Of a stretch of DNA of 64,000 bases, positions 9,580-19,235 are shown piece by piece. Below the pieces are notes generated by a model. The model searched no databases. It had not been told where the DNA came from and was given only the letters and a program-made list of their open reading frames with translations. Position 1 is the first letter of the stretch; every line of letters starts with the position of its first letter. The position numbers were made by a program, and so were the translations under genes. The stretch comes from Thermostichus vulcanus str. 'Rupite'. GTDB taxonomy: Bacteria > Cyanobacteriota > Cyanobacteriia > Thermostichales > Thermostichaceae. The stretch spans positions 1 to 64,000 of the forward strand of contig NZ_JAFIRA010000001.1 of the NCBI RefSeq assembly GCF_022848905.1, written 5' to 3'.

Positions 9580-9605
9580 CCCCTGCCTTTGGTGGTGGGG
9601 GTTTT
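9580..9605 (+). terminator. Possible terminator after the fasciclin gene
   Basis: CCCCTGCC-TTT-GGTGGTGGGG can fold with one mismatch and two G-T pairs and is followed by GTTTT. It sits downstream of the fasciclin stop and before the convergent small gene at 9669-9911. The stem is imperfect and the T tract short. Confidence 0.4.
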
Positions 9606-9668
9606 ATGTTGCCAGGGATCCCAAGCTCTTTCGATCCATCTCCGACTTCAGAATGGGATCCCTGCGGC

Positions 9669-9911
9669 TCAAAGGTCAATGCCGACACTGGAAGCGTAGA
9701 TCGCCTCAACCGCCACCCCAGCGACCCGTTGGGGACGCACAATCATGTACTCGTTGTCCATTTGTTTGGGCAGAGTAATAAAATCTTCGCCACCGACCAT
9801 GAGGTTGTTGATCAATTCGGTGTATTCTCGGGCCTCTCTCACCCGTACCTGCATGGTTTGGCCGCCCTCTAACATGATGTGAACTAGGTACTCGTCGGGT
9901 TTTCTGGCCAT
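9669..9911 (-). CDS. Conserved cyanobacterial small protein
   Basis: An 80-residue protein starting MARKPDEYLVHIMLEGG, with a good AGGAG ribosome site a few bases upstream of the ATG. It looks like a compact beta/alpha fold with no cysteine, signal or membrane segment. I believe similar proteins of unknown function occur across cyanobacteria but cannot name a family. It faces the fasciclin gene and diverges from cyanophycinase. Confidence 0.72.
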   Translation of the reverse strand: MARKPDEYLVHIMLEGGQTMQVRVREAREYTELINNLMVGGEDFITLPKQMDNEYMIVRPQRVAGVAVEAIYASSVGIDL

Positions 9912-10106
9912 GGTTGCTCCTGATGGATGAAGACAAGGGGGTGGGGCTAGAGAGAATCTGGGAGAATCTAGAACTTATTATTCCCACATCTGAGAACCTT
10001 GACCAAGCGATGAAATCTGAGCTGGGCCGCGCCAAACCGGATCACAGGCCGTAGCATAGTGAAAGTGAAATGTGCTCCCTTACTCCATCGGTATCCTTTG
10101 CGCTCC

Positions 10107-11015
10107 ATGCCCAACCTGTCTGATGTCTCTGCTGCCCATCGTGAGCTGGAGTGGAACGTAGTTCGTCCCACTAATACAAACGATGTCTACCCCCTCACCT
10201 ATCCTGCGGTGGAGGATCCCACCACCACTCGTTCAGACATCATCGCGGTTGGGGGAGCCGAGGATAAAGAAAATGAGCGGCACATTCTTTGGGAGTTCTT
10301 TCGGCGTTCGGGCGGAGAATCTGCCCACATCACGATTGTGCCCGCGGCTTCTGGGATCCCGGCGGTGCTGGGGGAGATGTACACCAATATTTTTCAGCAA
10401 ATGGGGGCAGCCAGCCTTCAAGTTTTGGATATTCGCAACCCGTTGGAAGCCAGGGATCCCGATGCCATCCAAAAGGTTCGCCACTCCACCGGCATTTACT
10501 TCACAGGTGGCGATCAGGAGCGCTTGGCGGAGGTACTGGCTCACAGTGATTTAATCGAGGCGATTCGGCAGCAGTGGCAGCGGGGGCAGACGGTGATCGC
10601 CGGCACCAGTGCCGGGGCTTCGGCATTGGGTCAGCAGATGATCTCCCGTGGCTATAGTGGTGAGCCGCCTACCCCGGCGATTGTAACGGTGAAGACGGGG
10701 TTGGGCCTGTTGCCCCGTGTGATCATCGATCAACATTTTCATCAGCGTAATCGCCTGGTACGCCTGGTAACGGCGGTGGCCCACTATCCCCAGTGTTTGG
10801 GTATCGGTATCGACGAGAATACGGCGGTGGTCATTCAAGCCAATGATGTGATGGAGGTGATCGGCCTGGGTACAGTGACGATCGTGGATGGCTCGCAACT
10901 CTACTCGACGGTTCAGGAAACCGACGCAGATCATTTCTTCCGCTTGCACGATGCCCGCATTCACTTTTTGCCGCCGGGATCCCGATTCAATCTCAATACC
11001 CTATCTCCGCTGTGA
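10107..11015 (+). CDS. cphB: Cyanophycinase
   Basis: A serine-type exopeptidase (peptidase S51) that cuts the storage polymer cyanophycin to beta-Asp-Arg dipeptides. The protein reads [21 protein letters not shown] near its start, and the nucleophile serine is in [29 protein letters not shown] is a further family motif. About 302 residues from the ATG at 10107, which has some 30 residues of non-conserved N-terminus; an in-frame start at 10059 also exists. No cyanophycin synthetase is in the window. The stop codon overlaps the GTG start of menD, so the two are co-translated. Confidence 0.93.
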   Translation: MPNLSDVSAAHRELEWNVVRPTNTNDVYPLTYPAVEDPTTTRSDIIAVGGAEDKENERHILWEFFRRSGGESAHITIVPAASGIPAVLGEMYTNIFQQMGAASLQVLDIRNPLEARDPDAIQKVRHSTGIYFTGGDQERLAEVLAHSDLIEAIRQQWQRGQTVIAGTSAGASALGQQMISRGYSGEPPTPAIVTVKTGLGLLPRVIIDQHFHQRNRLVRLVTAVAHYPQCLGIGIDENTAVVIQANDVMEVIGLGTVTIVDGSQLYSTVQETDADHFFRLHDARIHFLPPGSRFNLNTLSPL

Positions 11016-12796
11016 AGGCTCTGGATTGGCGCAATACCAATGCCCTCTGGGGATCCCTGTTGGCGGAAACCTTGAGCCGCTTGGGCTGTCGGTTGGCGGT
11101 GGTGTGTCCGGGATCCCGTTCGGCACCGATCACCTGTGCCTTGGCACAACACCCCGACATAGAAGCCATCCCGGTCTTGGATGAGCGTTCGGCAGCTTTT
11201 TTTGCCCTGGGATTGGCGCAGCAGCACCGACAACCGATCCCACTGGTGTGTACCTCCGGCAGTGCCGCCGCCCATTTTTTCCCGGCCCTACTCGAAGCAG
11301 CAGAAAGCGGCATTCCAATGCTGATCTTGACGGCGGATCGCCCCCCGGAGCTGCGCCACTGTCGCTCTGGGCAAACCCTCGATCAGCTCAAGCTTTATGG
11401 TCACTATCCCAACTGGCAAGCGGAATTAGCTCTCCCAGCCGCCGATCTCGGCCAATTGAGCTATCTACGCCAAACCCTGATCCACGCTTGGGAACGAACG
11501 CTTTACCCCTTTCCCGGCCCGGTGCACCTGAATGTGCCCTTTCGGGATCCCTTAGCTCCGGTCGCAGATGGCAGCACGGAGGCTTTGGCCAGTCTCTTGG
11601 ACGAACCTGGTTTTGAAGAAACCTTTTTTCAGGGGGTAACTCCTTGGTCAACCCCCCCCAGAAATTGGATCAATCTGAACCAGCAGCCCTTTTGGCAAGA
11701 GTGGCAACGCTGTGAACGGGGGGTGATCCTGGCGGGGCCGGCACAACCTCAGGATCCCCACGCCTATGCCGAGGCCGTAGCCCGTTTGGCCATGACGCTG
11801 GCTTGGCCCGTCTTGGCGGAGGGCCTTTCCCCTTTGCGCAACTATGCCCACCTCAATCCCTATCTCATCACCACCTATGACCTGCTGCTGCGCCGGGAAC
11901 GCCCTCCCCTTTGGCCTGAACAGGTGATCCAACTGGGATCCCTGCCGACTAGTAAAGAGCTGCGGCAAACCTTGGCGGCTTTGCGTCCGCGCACTTGGCG
12001 GCTTGACCCGCGGCCCGAGAATGGGGATCCCCTGCACAACCCCACCACTCATATCCCGCTGGCGGTGGAAGATTTGGCCATGGGAATCCCGGGTGGGGAG
12101 GCCCGAGCTCCCTCCCACTTTTTGCAAACCTGGCTCAGGGCAGAAGCCCAAGTCCGCGCAGCCTTGGACGAGACATTGGCTAACTTACCGGGGTGGTTTG
12201 AGGGGAAAGTGGCTTGGTGGCTGGCCCAACATTTACCCGCCCACACCCCGCTCTTTATCGCCAACAGTACGCCGGTGCGGGATGTGGAATGGTTTTGGCC
12301 CCCCAACGCTCGCTGTATTCAGCCCTATTTCAATCGCGGGGCCAATGGAATTGATGGCCTGCTCTCCACGGCGTTTGGGGTAGCCCATCGCCATCGCCCG
12401 ACGGTGCTACTGACGGGGGATTTGGCCTTTTTGCACGATAGCAACGGCCTACAACTGAGTCGCCACTTGCAGGGATCCCTGACTGTTGTGCTCATCAACA
12501 ACCGCGGCGGTGGAATTTTCGAGTTTTTACCCATTGCGGAAGTGGGACGGCAGGGGGTGGATCCGCCCTTTGAACCCTATTTTGCCACGCCTCAAGCCAC
12601 CGATTTTGCCCTCCTGTGTCAAGCCCACGGCATCGACCACTGCTTTGTCCAGGGTTGGGAGCATTTGGCCCAATGCTTGGATCCCTTGCCGGGTCAGGGG
12701 GTGCGGATCCTAGAGATCCTTACGGATCGGCGAGCCGATGCCGATTATCGTCGGCAGTTGTTTCGGTGTTTGGCAGATCTGCCATCCAATCCTTAA
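11012..12796 (+). CDS. menD: SEPHCHC synthase (MenD)
   Basis: Thiamine-diphosphate enzyme condensing isochorismate and 2-oxoglutarate, the first committed step to phylloquinone, the photosystem I quinone. The N-terminal domain has [15 protein letters not shown] and [20 protein letters not shown]. The cofactor-binding part has [16 protein letters not shown] and [16 protein letters not shown]. At 594 residues it is full length. The start is a GTG whose last three bases form the cyanophycinase stop. The 3' end overlaps the convergent miaA gene by 77 bases. Confidence 0.95.
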   Translation: MKALDWRNTNALWGSLLAETLSRLGCRLAVVCPGSRSAPITCALAQHPDIEAIPVLDERSAAFFALGLAQQHRQPIPLVCTSGSAAAHFFPALLEAAESGIPMLILTADRPPELRHCRSGQTLDQLKLYGHYPNWQAELALPAADLGQLSYLRQTLIHAWERTLYPFPGPVHLNVPFRDPLAPVADGSTEALASLLDEPGFEETFFQGVTPWSTPPRNWINLNQQPFWQEWQRCERGVILAGPAQPQDPHAYAEAVARLAMTLAWPVLAEGLSPLRNYAHLNPYLITTYDLLLRRERPPLWPEQVIQLGSLPTSKELRQTLAALRPRTWRLDPRPENGDPLHNPTTHIPLAVEDLAMGIPGGEARAPSHFLQTWLRAEAQVRAALDETLANLPGWFEGKVAWWLAQHLPAHTPLFIANSTPVRDVEWFWPPNARCIQPYFNRGANGIDGLLSTAFGVAHRHRPTVLLTGDLAFLHDSNGLQLSRHLQGSLTVVLINNRGGGIFEFLPIAEVGRQGVDPPFEPYFATPQATDFALLCQAHGIDHCFVQGWEHLAQCLDPLPGQGVRILEILTDRRADADYRRQLFRCLADLPSNP

Positions 12797-13808
12797 CCCG
12801 CTGCTCAATTTGGTCTGGCAAATCCTCAGCCTCGCAATCCAGCCACTGGATCCCCGGCATGGCTCGAAACCAGGTCATCTGCCGTTTGGCAAACTGGCGG
12901 GTATGCTGCACAATCAGGGGCTGCAACTCAGCCTCCGAGATCCGCCCCTCTAGGTAGGCAGAAATTTCCGCGTAGCCCAAAGTGTTCAACAGCGGCAGAT
13001 CCGGCCCATAGCGCTCTCGCAGCTGTTTGACCTCCTCGATCCAGCCCGACTGAAACATCTGTGCAGTGCGCTGCGCAATGCGAGCCTGTAAACGGGGCAT
13101 GGGGCAGTGCAAACCCAGCATCAAAATGGGGTATTGAGGCGGCTGGGCTTGGCGCAGGCTAGAGGCGGTTTTCCCGGTGGTGTAGATAATCTCCAAAGCG
13201 CGAAGGGTGCGCACCGCATCATGGGGGTGAATGTGCTGAGCGGCAGCGGGATCCAACTGTTGCAGCCAGGCGTAGCGAATCTCGGCGGGCCAAGTTTCCA
13301 GTTGCGCCCGCAAGTGGGGTTGCGGGGGGACAGCCGGGATCCCTAAGCCGGCGGTGATGGATTGGATATAAAGGCCGGTGCCACCCACCAGAATCGGGGT
13401 CTGTCCCTGCTGATGGGCTTGGGCGATGCGAACTTGGGCCGCTTGTTGAAACTCCGCGACGGTGAAGGTCTCCCTGGGATCCGCCAGATCGATCAACTCG
13501 TGGGGCCAGCAGGCCTGCTCTGCCAGGGTGGGTTTGGCAGTACCAATATCGAATTCACGGTAGACCTGACGGGAATCGGCATTCAACAACGGGGATCCCA
13601 GCCGTTGGGCCAGCAGCAGCGCCTGGCGAGATTTCCCGGTTGCCGTGGGGCCGCCGATGACAATTAAACCCGGTTGAGTAGGAAGAGCCGGGATCCCTTC
13701 CCCAAGAGCAACCCCGTTTTGGTACTCTTGGATACTGCAAATACGTTCATATTGAGAAGCTGATGAAATTCCACTATGGGTTTTGCCTCTGTGGGTAGAA
13801 TAGAGCAT
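12720..13808 (-). CDS. miaA: tRNA dimethylallyltransferase
   Basis: Transfers dimethylallyl to A37 of tRNAs that read UNN codons. The P-loop is [18 protein letters not shown], followed by [19 protein letters not shown] and [15 protein letters not shown], all diagnostic. I chose the ATG at 13808. The earlier ATG at 13856 would overlap the divergent gene, and even from 13808 there are about 45 residues before the P-loop, more than usual, so the true start could be an unrecognised later codon. The C-terminus overlaps the menD 3' end on the other strand by 77 bases. Confidence 0.93.
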   Translation of the reverse strand: MLYSTHRGKTHSGISSASQYERICSIQEYQNGVALGEGIPALPTQPGLIVIGGPTATGKSRQALLLAQRLGSPLLNADSRQVYREFDIGTAKPTLAEQACWPHELIDLADPRETFTVAEFQQAAQVRIAQAHQQGQTPILVGGTGLYIQSITAGLGIPAVPPQPHLRAQLETWPAEIRYAWLQQLDPAAAQHIHPHDAVRTLRALEIIYTTGKTASSLRQAQPPQYPILMLGLHCPMPRLQARIAQRTAQMFQSGWIEEVKQLRERYGPDLPLLNTLGYAEISAYLEGRISEAELQPLIVQHTRQFAKRQMTWFRAMPGIQWLDCEAEDLPDQIEQRVKDWMADLPNTETTADDNRHRLADP

Positions 13809-13837
13809 CTCCAGCCTCGTTCTTTTCCAGTTCGCCG

Positions 13838-14677
13838 GTGATCTCATCCTACGCACCTACTTTGCCTCGCTGTATCGATTATTGGCCACGCCTGAGGCTG
13901 AGCAGGCTACTGCTGAAAAGTCTCTGTGGAGCTACCTGGCTAGGGATCCTGGGGGCTCTGCTGCTGTGGGATTGTCGCCCTGCTTTTGCAGAAGCCCTGG
14001 TTCTCAAACAGGGAGAATTGCGAGCCTTACCCCTCTTGCAAACCCGGGCTCGATTGCCGTTGCAACCGCTAGAAATGCTCTATCTGGGGATGGTGGAGGA
14101 GCGCTTCTTGAATTATGCCCGCGCCAATAACTGGGAAACGATCTCCAGCGACCGCGAGGATCCCCGCTGGACCCGTTGGCAGCTGCGCCCCGGTGGGGAA
14201 GCCCTTTACCTGGCGGATGCCTCTCTGCTACGGGATCCCTTGGAGACCCCCATCTATGCGCGAGGCTTTTTTGTACAAGCCTATTTTGTCGGCGGGCGGC
14301 TGGTGGGGATGCACCTGATTCAAAACCCAGAGGAGCCGGGCTTTAATTTGAAGGAACTGCAGAAGCTCGTCCGTGCCTGGTTCCCCGATAATCGCTTGAT
14401 GTTGTATTACCAAGTATTGCCGGAGGATCCGAATCAGCAGGTGTTGGGGGCCTACTTGGGCACCATTCCCTCTGCCTATATTGCCGATATTCAGCGCAAC
14501 CGTGTGCCCTTTTGTCAGACCTTTTTAACGCCCACTTCGCCGCAGCCGATCACCCCACCCCTGAACGATCTGCCTCCCCATTGCTTGAATAGGACGGATT
14601 CCGCCCAAATGGACTCTGATCAAACGGAAGTCAACGGGGCAACAGCCCTCGGCGAGGGATCCCTTCTGGTGCGCTAA
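13838..14677 (+). CDS. Secreted or anchored hypothetical protein
   Basis: A 279-residue protein with an N-terminal hydrophobic segment (LCGATWLGILGALLLWDC, then a possible cleavage after PAFA). The mature part is a mixed alpha/beta domain with conserved-looking stretches such as EMLYLGMVEERFLNYARANNW and a polar C-terminal tail. I recognise no family; it is probably cyanobacteria-specific and periplasmic or lumenal. It diverges from miaA, with about 30 bases between the chosen starts, and converges on rpe 2 bases after its stop. Confidence 0.7.
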   Translation: MISSYAPTLPRCIDYWPRLRLSRLLLKSLCGATWLGILGALLLWDCRPAFAEALVLKQGELRALPLLQTRARLPLQPLEMLYLGMVEERFLNYARANNWETISSDREDPRWTRWQLRPGGEALYLADASLLRDPLETPIYARGFFVQAYFVGGRLVGMHLIQNPEEPGFNLKELQKLVRAWFPDNRLMLYYQVLPEDPNQQVLGAYLGTIPSAYIADIQRNRVPFCQTFLTPTSPQPITPPLNDLPPHCLNRTDSAQMDSDQTEVNGATALGEGSLLVR

Positions 14678-14679
14678 CT

Positions 14680-15390
14680 TCAGACAGTTACCAATTCGGG
14701 ACGACGACTGTTGCGGATGCCGCGAATCGCTTCTCCGTAATCCTTGGCCTTAAACACGGCTGAACCTGCCACAATTGCATTGGCCCCCGCTTCAATCACC
14801 TGCCAGGCATTACTTCCCTTCAGACCCCCATCCACCTCAATCCAGGGATCCAACCCGCGCTCATCGCACAGGGCCCGTAACTGGCGAATCTTGGGCACTA
14901 CCGCCGGAATGAAACTTTGACCGCCAAACCCGGGGTTGACGCTCATAATCAGCACCAAGTCCACCAGATCCAACACGTACTGGATCAAATCCAAAGAACT
15001 GGCGGGATTAAGCACCACGCCCGCCTGCTTGCCCAAATCCTTAATCTGGCTCAGGGTACGGTGCAAGTGGATGGTCGAGCTCGACTCCGCATGAACAGAG
15101 ATGATATCGGCCCCGGCCTTGGCAAAATCCGCCACATAGTTCTCCGGTTGCACGATCATCAGATGCACATCCAGGGGCTTGGTCGTCACCGGGCGCAGCG
15201 CTTCCACCACCAAAGGACCAATGGTGATATTCGGCACAAAGCGGCCATCCATAACATCCACATGGATCCAGTCCGCCCCTGCCTCATCCACGGCCCGCAC
15301 CTCGTCCCCCAGACGGCTAAAGTCTGCCGAAAGAATGGAAGGGGCAACCACAATCGGCTTTTGCCCAGAGGTCGCTGACGGCTTGATCAT
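14680..15390 (-). CDS. rpe: Ribulose-phosphate 3-epimerase
   Basis: Interconverts ribulose-5-phosphate and xylulose-5-phosphate in the Calvin cycle and pentose-phosphate pathway. The TIM-barrel motifs are [49 protein letters not shown] and [12 protein letters not shown]. The catalytic aspartates and metal-binding histidines lie in the second motif and in [10 protein letters not shown]. From the ATG at 15390 the protein has 236 residues; the frame runs upstream to 15468 but that extra part is not family-like. Confidence 0.96.
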   Translation of the reverse strand: MIKPSATSGQKPIVVAPSILSADFSRLGDEVRAVDEAGADWIHVDVMDGRFVPNITIGPLVVEALRPVTTKPLDVHLMIVQPENYVADFAKAGADIISVHAESSSTIHLHRTLSQIKDLGKQAGVVLNPASSLDLIQYVLDLVDLVLIMSVNPGFGGQSFIPAVVPKIRQLRALCDERGLDPWIEVDGGLKGSNAWQVIEAGANAIVAGSAVFKAKDYGEAIRGIRNSRRPELVTV

Positions 15391-15503
15391 GATGAATATC
15401 CGGGTTGCGTAAACAGAGGAACAGTGGGATCTGCTCCTCCATGGTACGAGCTTTGATTCCCTTTGCAAAGCGTCACATTCCCTCTCAGGCTGACACTTGG
15501 GGC

Positions 15504-15764
15504 TCAGGGCTCTAGGGGGGAGGGGGATTCTTGCGATCGGATCCCGACAAAACCGGCGTCGGCAAACCGCAGCACCTGCAAAACTTGGGCAATGCGCCGC
15601 AGAGGACCGAACCGTTCAGAGGTACTTTGGGGCTCTGGAGCAGACTGCTCAGAAGGGACGGGATCCAGTTGCAACGTCGTAGAAAGCTGCTGGAGCTGCA
15701 TATAAATGCTGTTCACCGCCAGCATCGCCAAGACTGTGCCGAAAAACTTGGTGCGGGATCCCAT
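15504..15764 (-). CDS. Possible small membrane-anchored protein
   Basis: An 86-residue frame with a hydrophobic N-terminus ([16 protein letters not shown]) followed by a polar, Pro/Ser-rich segment and a short basic-hydrophobic end. There is no clear ribosome site before the ATG. It may be a real small secreted or anchored protein in the spacer downstream of the MITE-like element, or a chance frame. No family is recognised. Confidence 0.3.
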   Translation of the reverse strand: MGSRTKFFGTVLAMLAVNSIYMQLQQLSTTLQLDPVPSEQSAPEPQSTSERFGPLRRIAQVLQVLRFADAGFVGIRSQESPSPLEP

Positions 15765-15980
15765 AGGTCAACTCGTGCGGGAAAGCAGTAAAGTGTAGCC
15801 GTTACCGGTGCAGCAGCAAGGCTTATCTAGCTCCAACTTAGCCCACAGGTTCACCCTTTGCCTCAGCGTTCCGATCCGGTGCCCTCAACACCTCACTCAA
15901 CCTCACTTAGCAGCGAGAGCTGAGGATCCCTAGTGTTGGATAACGATGAAAGCCAGCGGCGGTAGACAACCTATGCGGCT

Positions 15981-16165
15981 TACAGCCCTTTACGCCAAGG
16001 GCACGCTAGCGCGACCGTTAGTCACCTAGCACGGGGGAATCCCCTTCGCGACAGCGGTGCGGAGCACTCCAGCGCTTTCAAAATAGGGTAAGGACACAAA
16101 GGACACAACTGTTGTTGTAGCAAACCCACGTTCACTTTAGGGATGCGGAGCATTAAAGGGCTGTA
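15981..16165. mobile_element. MITE-like element, copy B (185 bp)
   Basis: Bounded by perfect 12-base inverted repeats, tacagcccttta at the left and taaagggctgta at the right. The outer TA on each side could be the duplicated target. The interior has no coding frame. It shares pieces with copy A at 26714-26873: the ends, a cttcgcg...ggagcac stretch, and a tgttgt...gcaaaccc stretch near the right end. Size, terminal repeats and TA ends resemble non-autonomous relatives of IS630/Tc1-mariner elements; that family link is an inference. Confidence 0.65.
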
Positions 16166-16172
16166 ACCAGAG

Positions 16173-16202
16173 CTTTTAGACCGTCCGCTTTTAGACCGTC
16201 CG
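16173..16202. repeat. 15-bp tandem repeat next to the MITE-like element
   Basis: The unit cttttagaccgtccg occurs twice without a gap (16173-16187 and 16188-16202). A partial third copy, ttagaccgt, is at 16216-16224, adjoining the end of the aspartic protease gene. Confidence 0.75.
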
Positions 16203-16224
16203 CTGCGCTGAGGTGTTAGACCGT

Positions 16225-16632
16225 TTACGGCGACTTGGGTTTAACCTCGAACTCCATTTTGGAACGGTAGAAACATACGTCAAATTCCATAAAAAAATTG
16301 GTTTGTCCCAGAATCAGCGGCGCATTCGGGCTTTTAGTCCAGGCAAAGGCCAGTTGAACTGGAGCGATATCTCCAACCTGAACCATCGCAGAGAATGGTG
16401 CAGCTGGTTGGCTGCCCAAATTTCCTGCCAGTTGAATGATGGCTCTACTGTCGTCCCAGGTGGCCCCAAGCTGTAGACCCATTTCATAGGGCATAACGTT
16501 GACAGTTGCGCCGCTGTCAACCAAACCAAAGGCTTCAATTGTACGCCCCTCGCGACGAAGAATGAGTGGTACCCGTGGAAGACTGTCGAACTCGTTTTGG
16601 GAGGGATCGGTAGTCGAATAGCGGAAACGCAT
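16225..16632 (-). CDS. Retropepsin-like aspartic protease
   Basis: A 135-residue single-domain protein of the retropepsin-like (clan AA) type. The catalytic motif is LVDSGATVNVMPYEMG, with the family's second signature near the C-terminus in PLILGQTNFFMEFDVCFY. Such proteins act as homodimers, each chain giving one aspartate. It starts 5 bases after the small gene upstream on the same strand, so the two form an operon. The pairing recalls two-gene cassettes in other cyanobacteria, possibly toxin-antitoxin-like. The substrate is unknown. Confidence 0.8.
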   Translation of the reverse strand: MRFRYSTTDPSQNEFDSLPRVPLILRREGRTIEAFGLVDSGATVNVMPYEMGLQLGATWDDSRAIIQLAGNLGSQPAAPFSAMVQVGDIAPVQLAFAWTKSPNAPLILGQTNFFMEFDVCFYRSKMEFEVKPKSP

Positions 16633-16637
16633 GACAA

Positions 16638-16859
16638 TTAAGCCTGATCCGCTGACTCTAAAGCTTGCATTAACGTAGCGCCAGCCCCAAAGCTGTTGTA
16701 TGGGGTCGGTAAATCATAGGTTTTGAAGGGTTCTAAGGGCGAGATATCCCCTGCTGCTTCTAGCTCCTCTGCCAAAATCCGAATCAGCTTCAGCTTCTCG
16801 ATGATGGAGAGTTGGCGAACAGATGGTAGAACTTCAGACAAAGTCATATAGATTTCCAT
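16638..16859 (-). CDS. Small helical partner of the aspartic protease
   Basis: A 73-residue protein with a helical N-terminus (SVRQLSIIEKLKLIRILAEELE) and a C-terminal PYNSFGAGATLMQALESADQ motif that I associate with a recurring small cyanobacterial protein. The first half resembles antitoxin-like dimerisation segments. An in-frame ATG at 16847 has a better-placed GGAA and is an alternative start. It is the first gene of a two-gene unit with the protease. Confidence 0.62.
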   Translation of the reverse strand: MEIYMTLSEVLPSVRQLSIIEKLKLIRILAEELEAAGDISPLEPFKTYDLPTPYNSFGAGATLMQALESADQA

Positions 16860-17094
16860 GCTTCAAAGACTTATGCTTTAAGTTTAGTGGCAAACAAGCT
16901 GAATTATCCAGTTCCATCGTTTGTACTGCTTCAAGCCGCTTAGGCAAACTGCCTCACATAAACTCAAAATATTGTAAGCCACTAATGATTGACCAATTTT
17001 ATTGCAACTTTTTTAGCAGCGATTGTAATCATAAGGGCGCATCATTAGTCATTATTTGACTTACATAATGCCACCATAGTAATGCTTCAACTAA
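16860..17094. other. AT-rich intergenic stretch
   Basis: No gene is seen. It is visibly richer in A and T than its surroundings and lacks GGGATCCC. It lies between the decayed small gene and the protease operon and probably holds the promoter of the latter. Confidence 0.4.
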
Positions 17095-17347
17095 TTAGCT
17101 TTTTTTCTTTTTACCTAAATTACTTCCAAAAACAGCCAGATCCGGATCACCCTTTGCTTTCCATTGCTCGAATACTTTTGAAAGATTCTGATCGGATTCC
17201 CGTTTTTACAGCTCTTTCGATTTATCAATGACAGTTCTCAGGGATTCTGAAAGATATACTCCTAACTTGATCAATGCATCTCCTGCTTGTGCGATGTTCA
17301 AGGTTTTTAAGTATCTCAAGAAGCTGGTTCTTTGTATTTTCGCTCAT
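17095..17347 (-). pseudogene. Decayed small gene with two frameshifts
   Basis: On the minus strand an ATG at 17347 opens MSENTKNQLLEILKNLE. After a shift of frame the sequence continues AQAGDALIKLGVYLSESL and ends in a stop. After a second shift it resumes RESDQNLSKVFEQWKAKGDP and ends in a lysine-rich tail and a stop at 17095. Read together these give a coherent protein of about 80 residues split over three frames, as expected of a recently broken gene. I do not recognise the family. Sequencing error or programmed shifts are possible but less likely. Confidence 0.6.
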
Positions 17348-17645
17348 GGAGATATTTAGTTCATGGGAGCATGTACTGTAAATTCTTCAAGCAATCAAAA
17401 AACAAGAATTAGTTTTGTCTGAGACCAAATATGGATAGGAAGTTGCGGTCTAACGACTTAAATCACCTGCCCCCAGGGATCCCTCACCACCGGCAAAAAT
17501 CTAGCACAGGCTCAGGTGCAGTGCCTTGTTATGTTGGGTCACTCATCATCACAGAAGCATCGGGATCCTCAGTGACCAGCCCCCCAGGGATCCCTTATTC
17601 CAAAATCCACTAATCTTCCAGGGCTGACAACATAAACGGCTTGGG
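17348..17645. other. Intergenic stretch without features
   Basis: Nothing gene-like apart from short frames. It contains two GGGATCCC copies near 17477 and 17588 and is otherwise unremarkable. Confidence 0.4.
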
Positions 17646-18254
17646 TTAGCGAATTTGCCGTTGCCGTACCTGCTGCCGCAAACATTGCTGGGCCAGGAGG
17701 CTGGGTTCTTGCAGGTCATAAGCACCGATCAAGTCCCCTCGACCATCCGCCAAAAACAGCACCGCCTGCCGTCGGGGATCCGTACTGGGCAGCATTTGCC
17801 GGACTAGATCCTTAAGGGGGGTCACGGATTCTCCAGAAAAATCCACCGCCAAATAGGGGGATCCCGTCTGAGAAACCGGGTAGTCCCGCCGCAGAATCCG
17901 CAACACCAGGTCTCGAAAGGCCGCCATCCCCGTGCCATCGATCAAGATCACCTGGCGGAACCCTTCGTACTGACCAAACTCCAGATCCATGCGCCGCGAC
18001 ATTTCCACCGATTGTTGCGCGGTGGTGCGATTGGTCAGGATCACCGCCTGTAAACCCTGCGGAAATTCTGTCAAATCAAGGGGATCCCCGTTAATGCTCT
18101 CGGGCCGGATCGACAGGACTAGAGAACCAACGCTGTCTGGACAAGCGGATACGGATTCTGCCGAGGCAATCGAGGGGAAACAACCCAAACTGAGGCAACT
18201 GATCCACAAAGCAACCGCAAGCGAGGGGCGGCAGAGGCGCGACAACAAGAGCAT
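17646..18254 (-). CDS. Secreted hypothetical protein
   Basis: A 202-residue protein from the ATG at 18254, with a signal peptide (LAVALWISCLSLGCFP, likely cleavage after IASA). The mature part has alternating strands and helices (AVILTNRTTAQQSVEMSRRM, VILIDGTGMAAFRDLVLRIL, AVLFLADGRGDLIGAYDL) that look like a thioredoxin-like or nucleotide-type fold, but without a CxxC motif. The role is unknown. It diverges from the hydrolase gene with essentially no spacer. The frame extends upstream into that gene, but the signal peptide fixes the start. Confidence 0.7.
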   Translation of the reverse strand: MLLLSRLCRPSLAVALWISCLSLGCFPSIASAESVSACPDSVGSLVLSIRPESINGDPLDLTEFPQGLQAVILTNRTTAQQSVEMSRRMDLEFGQYEGFRQVILIDGTGMAAFRDLVLRILRRDYPVSQTGSPYLAVDFSGESVTPLKDLVRQMLPSTDPRRQAVLFLADGRGDLIGAYDLQEPSLLAQQCLRQQVRQRQIR

Positions 18255-19226
18255 TTGAGAGAAGAAGTAAGATGGATATTGGTAACCCTGCAATATTTCT
18301 ACATCTTTCTCACTGTGTTGACTGCTTCTCCTGCCGGTTTGGCGGCTGATGCCATCGCGCCTTTTGCTCCCCAAATCTGGAACTGGCGCGGACATCCCAT
18401 TCGCTATGCGGTACAGGGTTCGGGATCCCCGTTGGTGTTGGTGCATGGGTTTGGGGCTTCGATTGGCCATTGGCGGCACAATATCCCCGTCCTAGCTGCG
18501 GCAGGATATCGAGTTTATGCTCTGGATTTGCTTGGGTTTGGCGGCTCTGCAAAACCGGCTCTGCCCTACAGCTTGGATCTGTGGGTGGAGTTGCTGGTGG
18601 ATTTTTGGCAGCAGCACATTCAGCAGCCCACGGTGTTTATTGGCAATTCCATCGGCGCCCTGCTTAGTCTGATCATGGCCGCCCAACACCCCGAACTAAC
18701 GGCAGGGGCTGTATTGCTCAACTGTGCCGGGGGACTGAACCACCGTTCCCACGAACTGAACCCTGTCTTCCGGTTTGTCATGGGTGCCTTCACAGCTCTG
18801 GTGGCTTCCCCGATTACTGGCCGGTTTCTATTTGATCGGGTGCGCCAGCGCCAGCGCATCCGCGAAACCCTGAAACAGGTGTACCGCAACCCCGCTGCCA
18901 TTACCGATGAGCTGGTGGAGATTCTCTACGTCCCCTCTTGCGATGTGGGTGCTCAGCAGGTGTTTGCCTCCATTCTTACCGCTCCGCCTGGCCCGTCCCC
19001 TGAAGATCTGTTGCCGCAAGTGCGATGTCCGCTGTTGGTACTCTGGGGAGAAGCGGATCCTTGGACACCGATTCAAAGGGGCCGTGGCTTTCAAAACTAT
19101 GTCAACGGGATCGACTACCAATTTTTGCCCATCCCCGACACCGGCCATTGTCCCCACGATGAGCGCCCAGAGGTGATCAATCCCTTAATCTTGGACTGGT
19201 TACCCAAGGCTTTTACAACCGTTTGA
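18255..19226 (+). CDS. Alpha/beta-fold hydrolase
   Basis: A protein of about 320 residues with an N-terminal hydrophobic stretch, then an alpha/beta hydrolase domain. The oxyanion region is LVLVHGFGASIGHWRHN, the nucleophile elbow GNSIGALLSL, the acid in LLVLWGEADPWTP, and the base histidine in PDTGHCPHDERP. The architecture resembles the pheophytinase-like and haloperoxidase-like hydrolases common in cyanobacteria; the substrate is unknown. The start is uncertain: TTG at 18255 (adjoining the divergent start) or TTG at 18279; no ATG is available. Confidence 0.88.
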   Translation: MREEVRWILVTLQYFYIFLTVLTASPAGLAADAIAPFAPQIWNWRGHPIRYAVQGSGSPLVLVHGFGASIGHWRHNIPVLAAAGYRVYALDLLGFGGSAKPALPYSLDLWVELLVDFWQQHIQQPTVFIGNSIGALLSLIMAAQHPELTAGAVLLNCAGGLNHRSHELNPVFRFVMGAFTALVASPITGRFLFDRVRQRQRIRETLKQVYRNPAAITDELVEILYVPSCDVGAQQVFASILTAPPGPSPEDLLPQVRCPLLVLWGEADPWTPIQRGRGFQNYVNGIDYQFLPIPDTGHCPHDERPEVINPLILDWLPKAFTTV

Positions 19227-19235
19227 TGGGTTTTT

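Larger units (their letters stand above)
15765..16224. other. Gene-poor segment carrying a MITE-like element
   Basis: About 460 bases without a gene between the possible small protein and the aspartic protease gene. It holds the TIR-bounded element at 15981-16165 and a 15-base tandem repeat at 16173-16202, described separately. No coding frame is plausible. Confidence 0.6.

Noticed and set aside
11648-12151. 167-residue minus-strand frame within menD
   Set aside because: Antisense to a well-conserved gene with no motif of its own.
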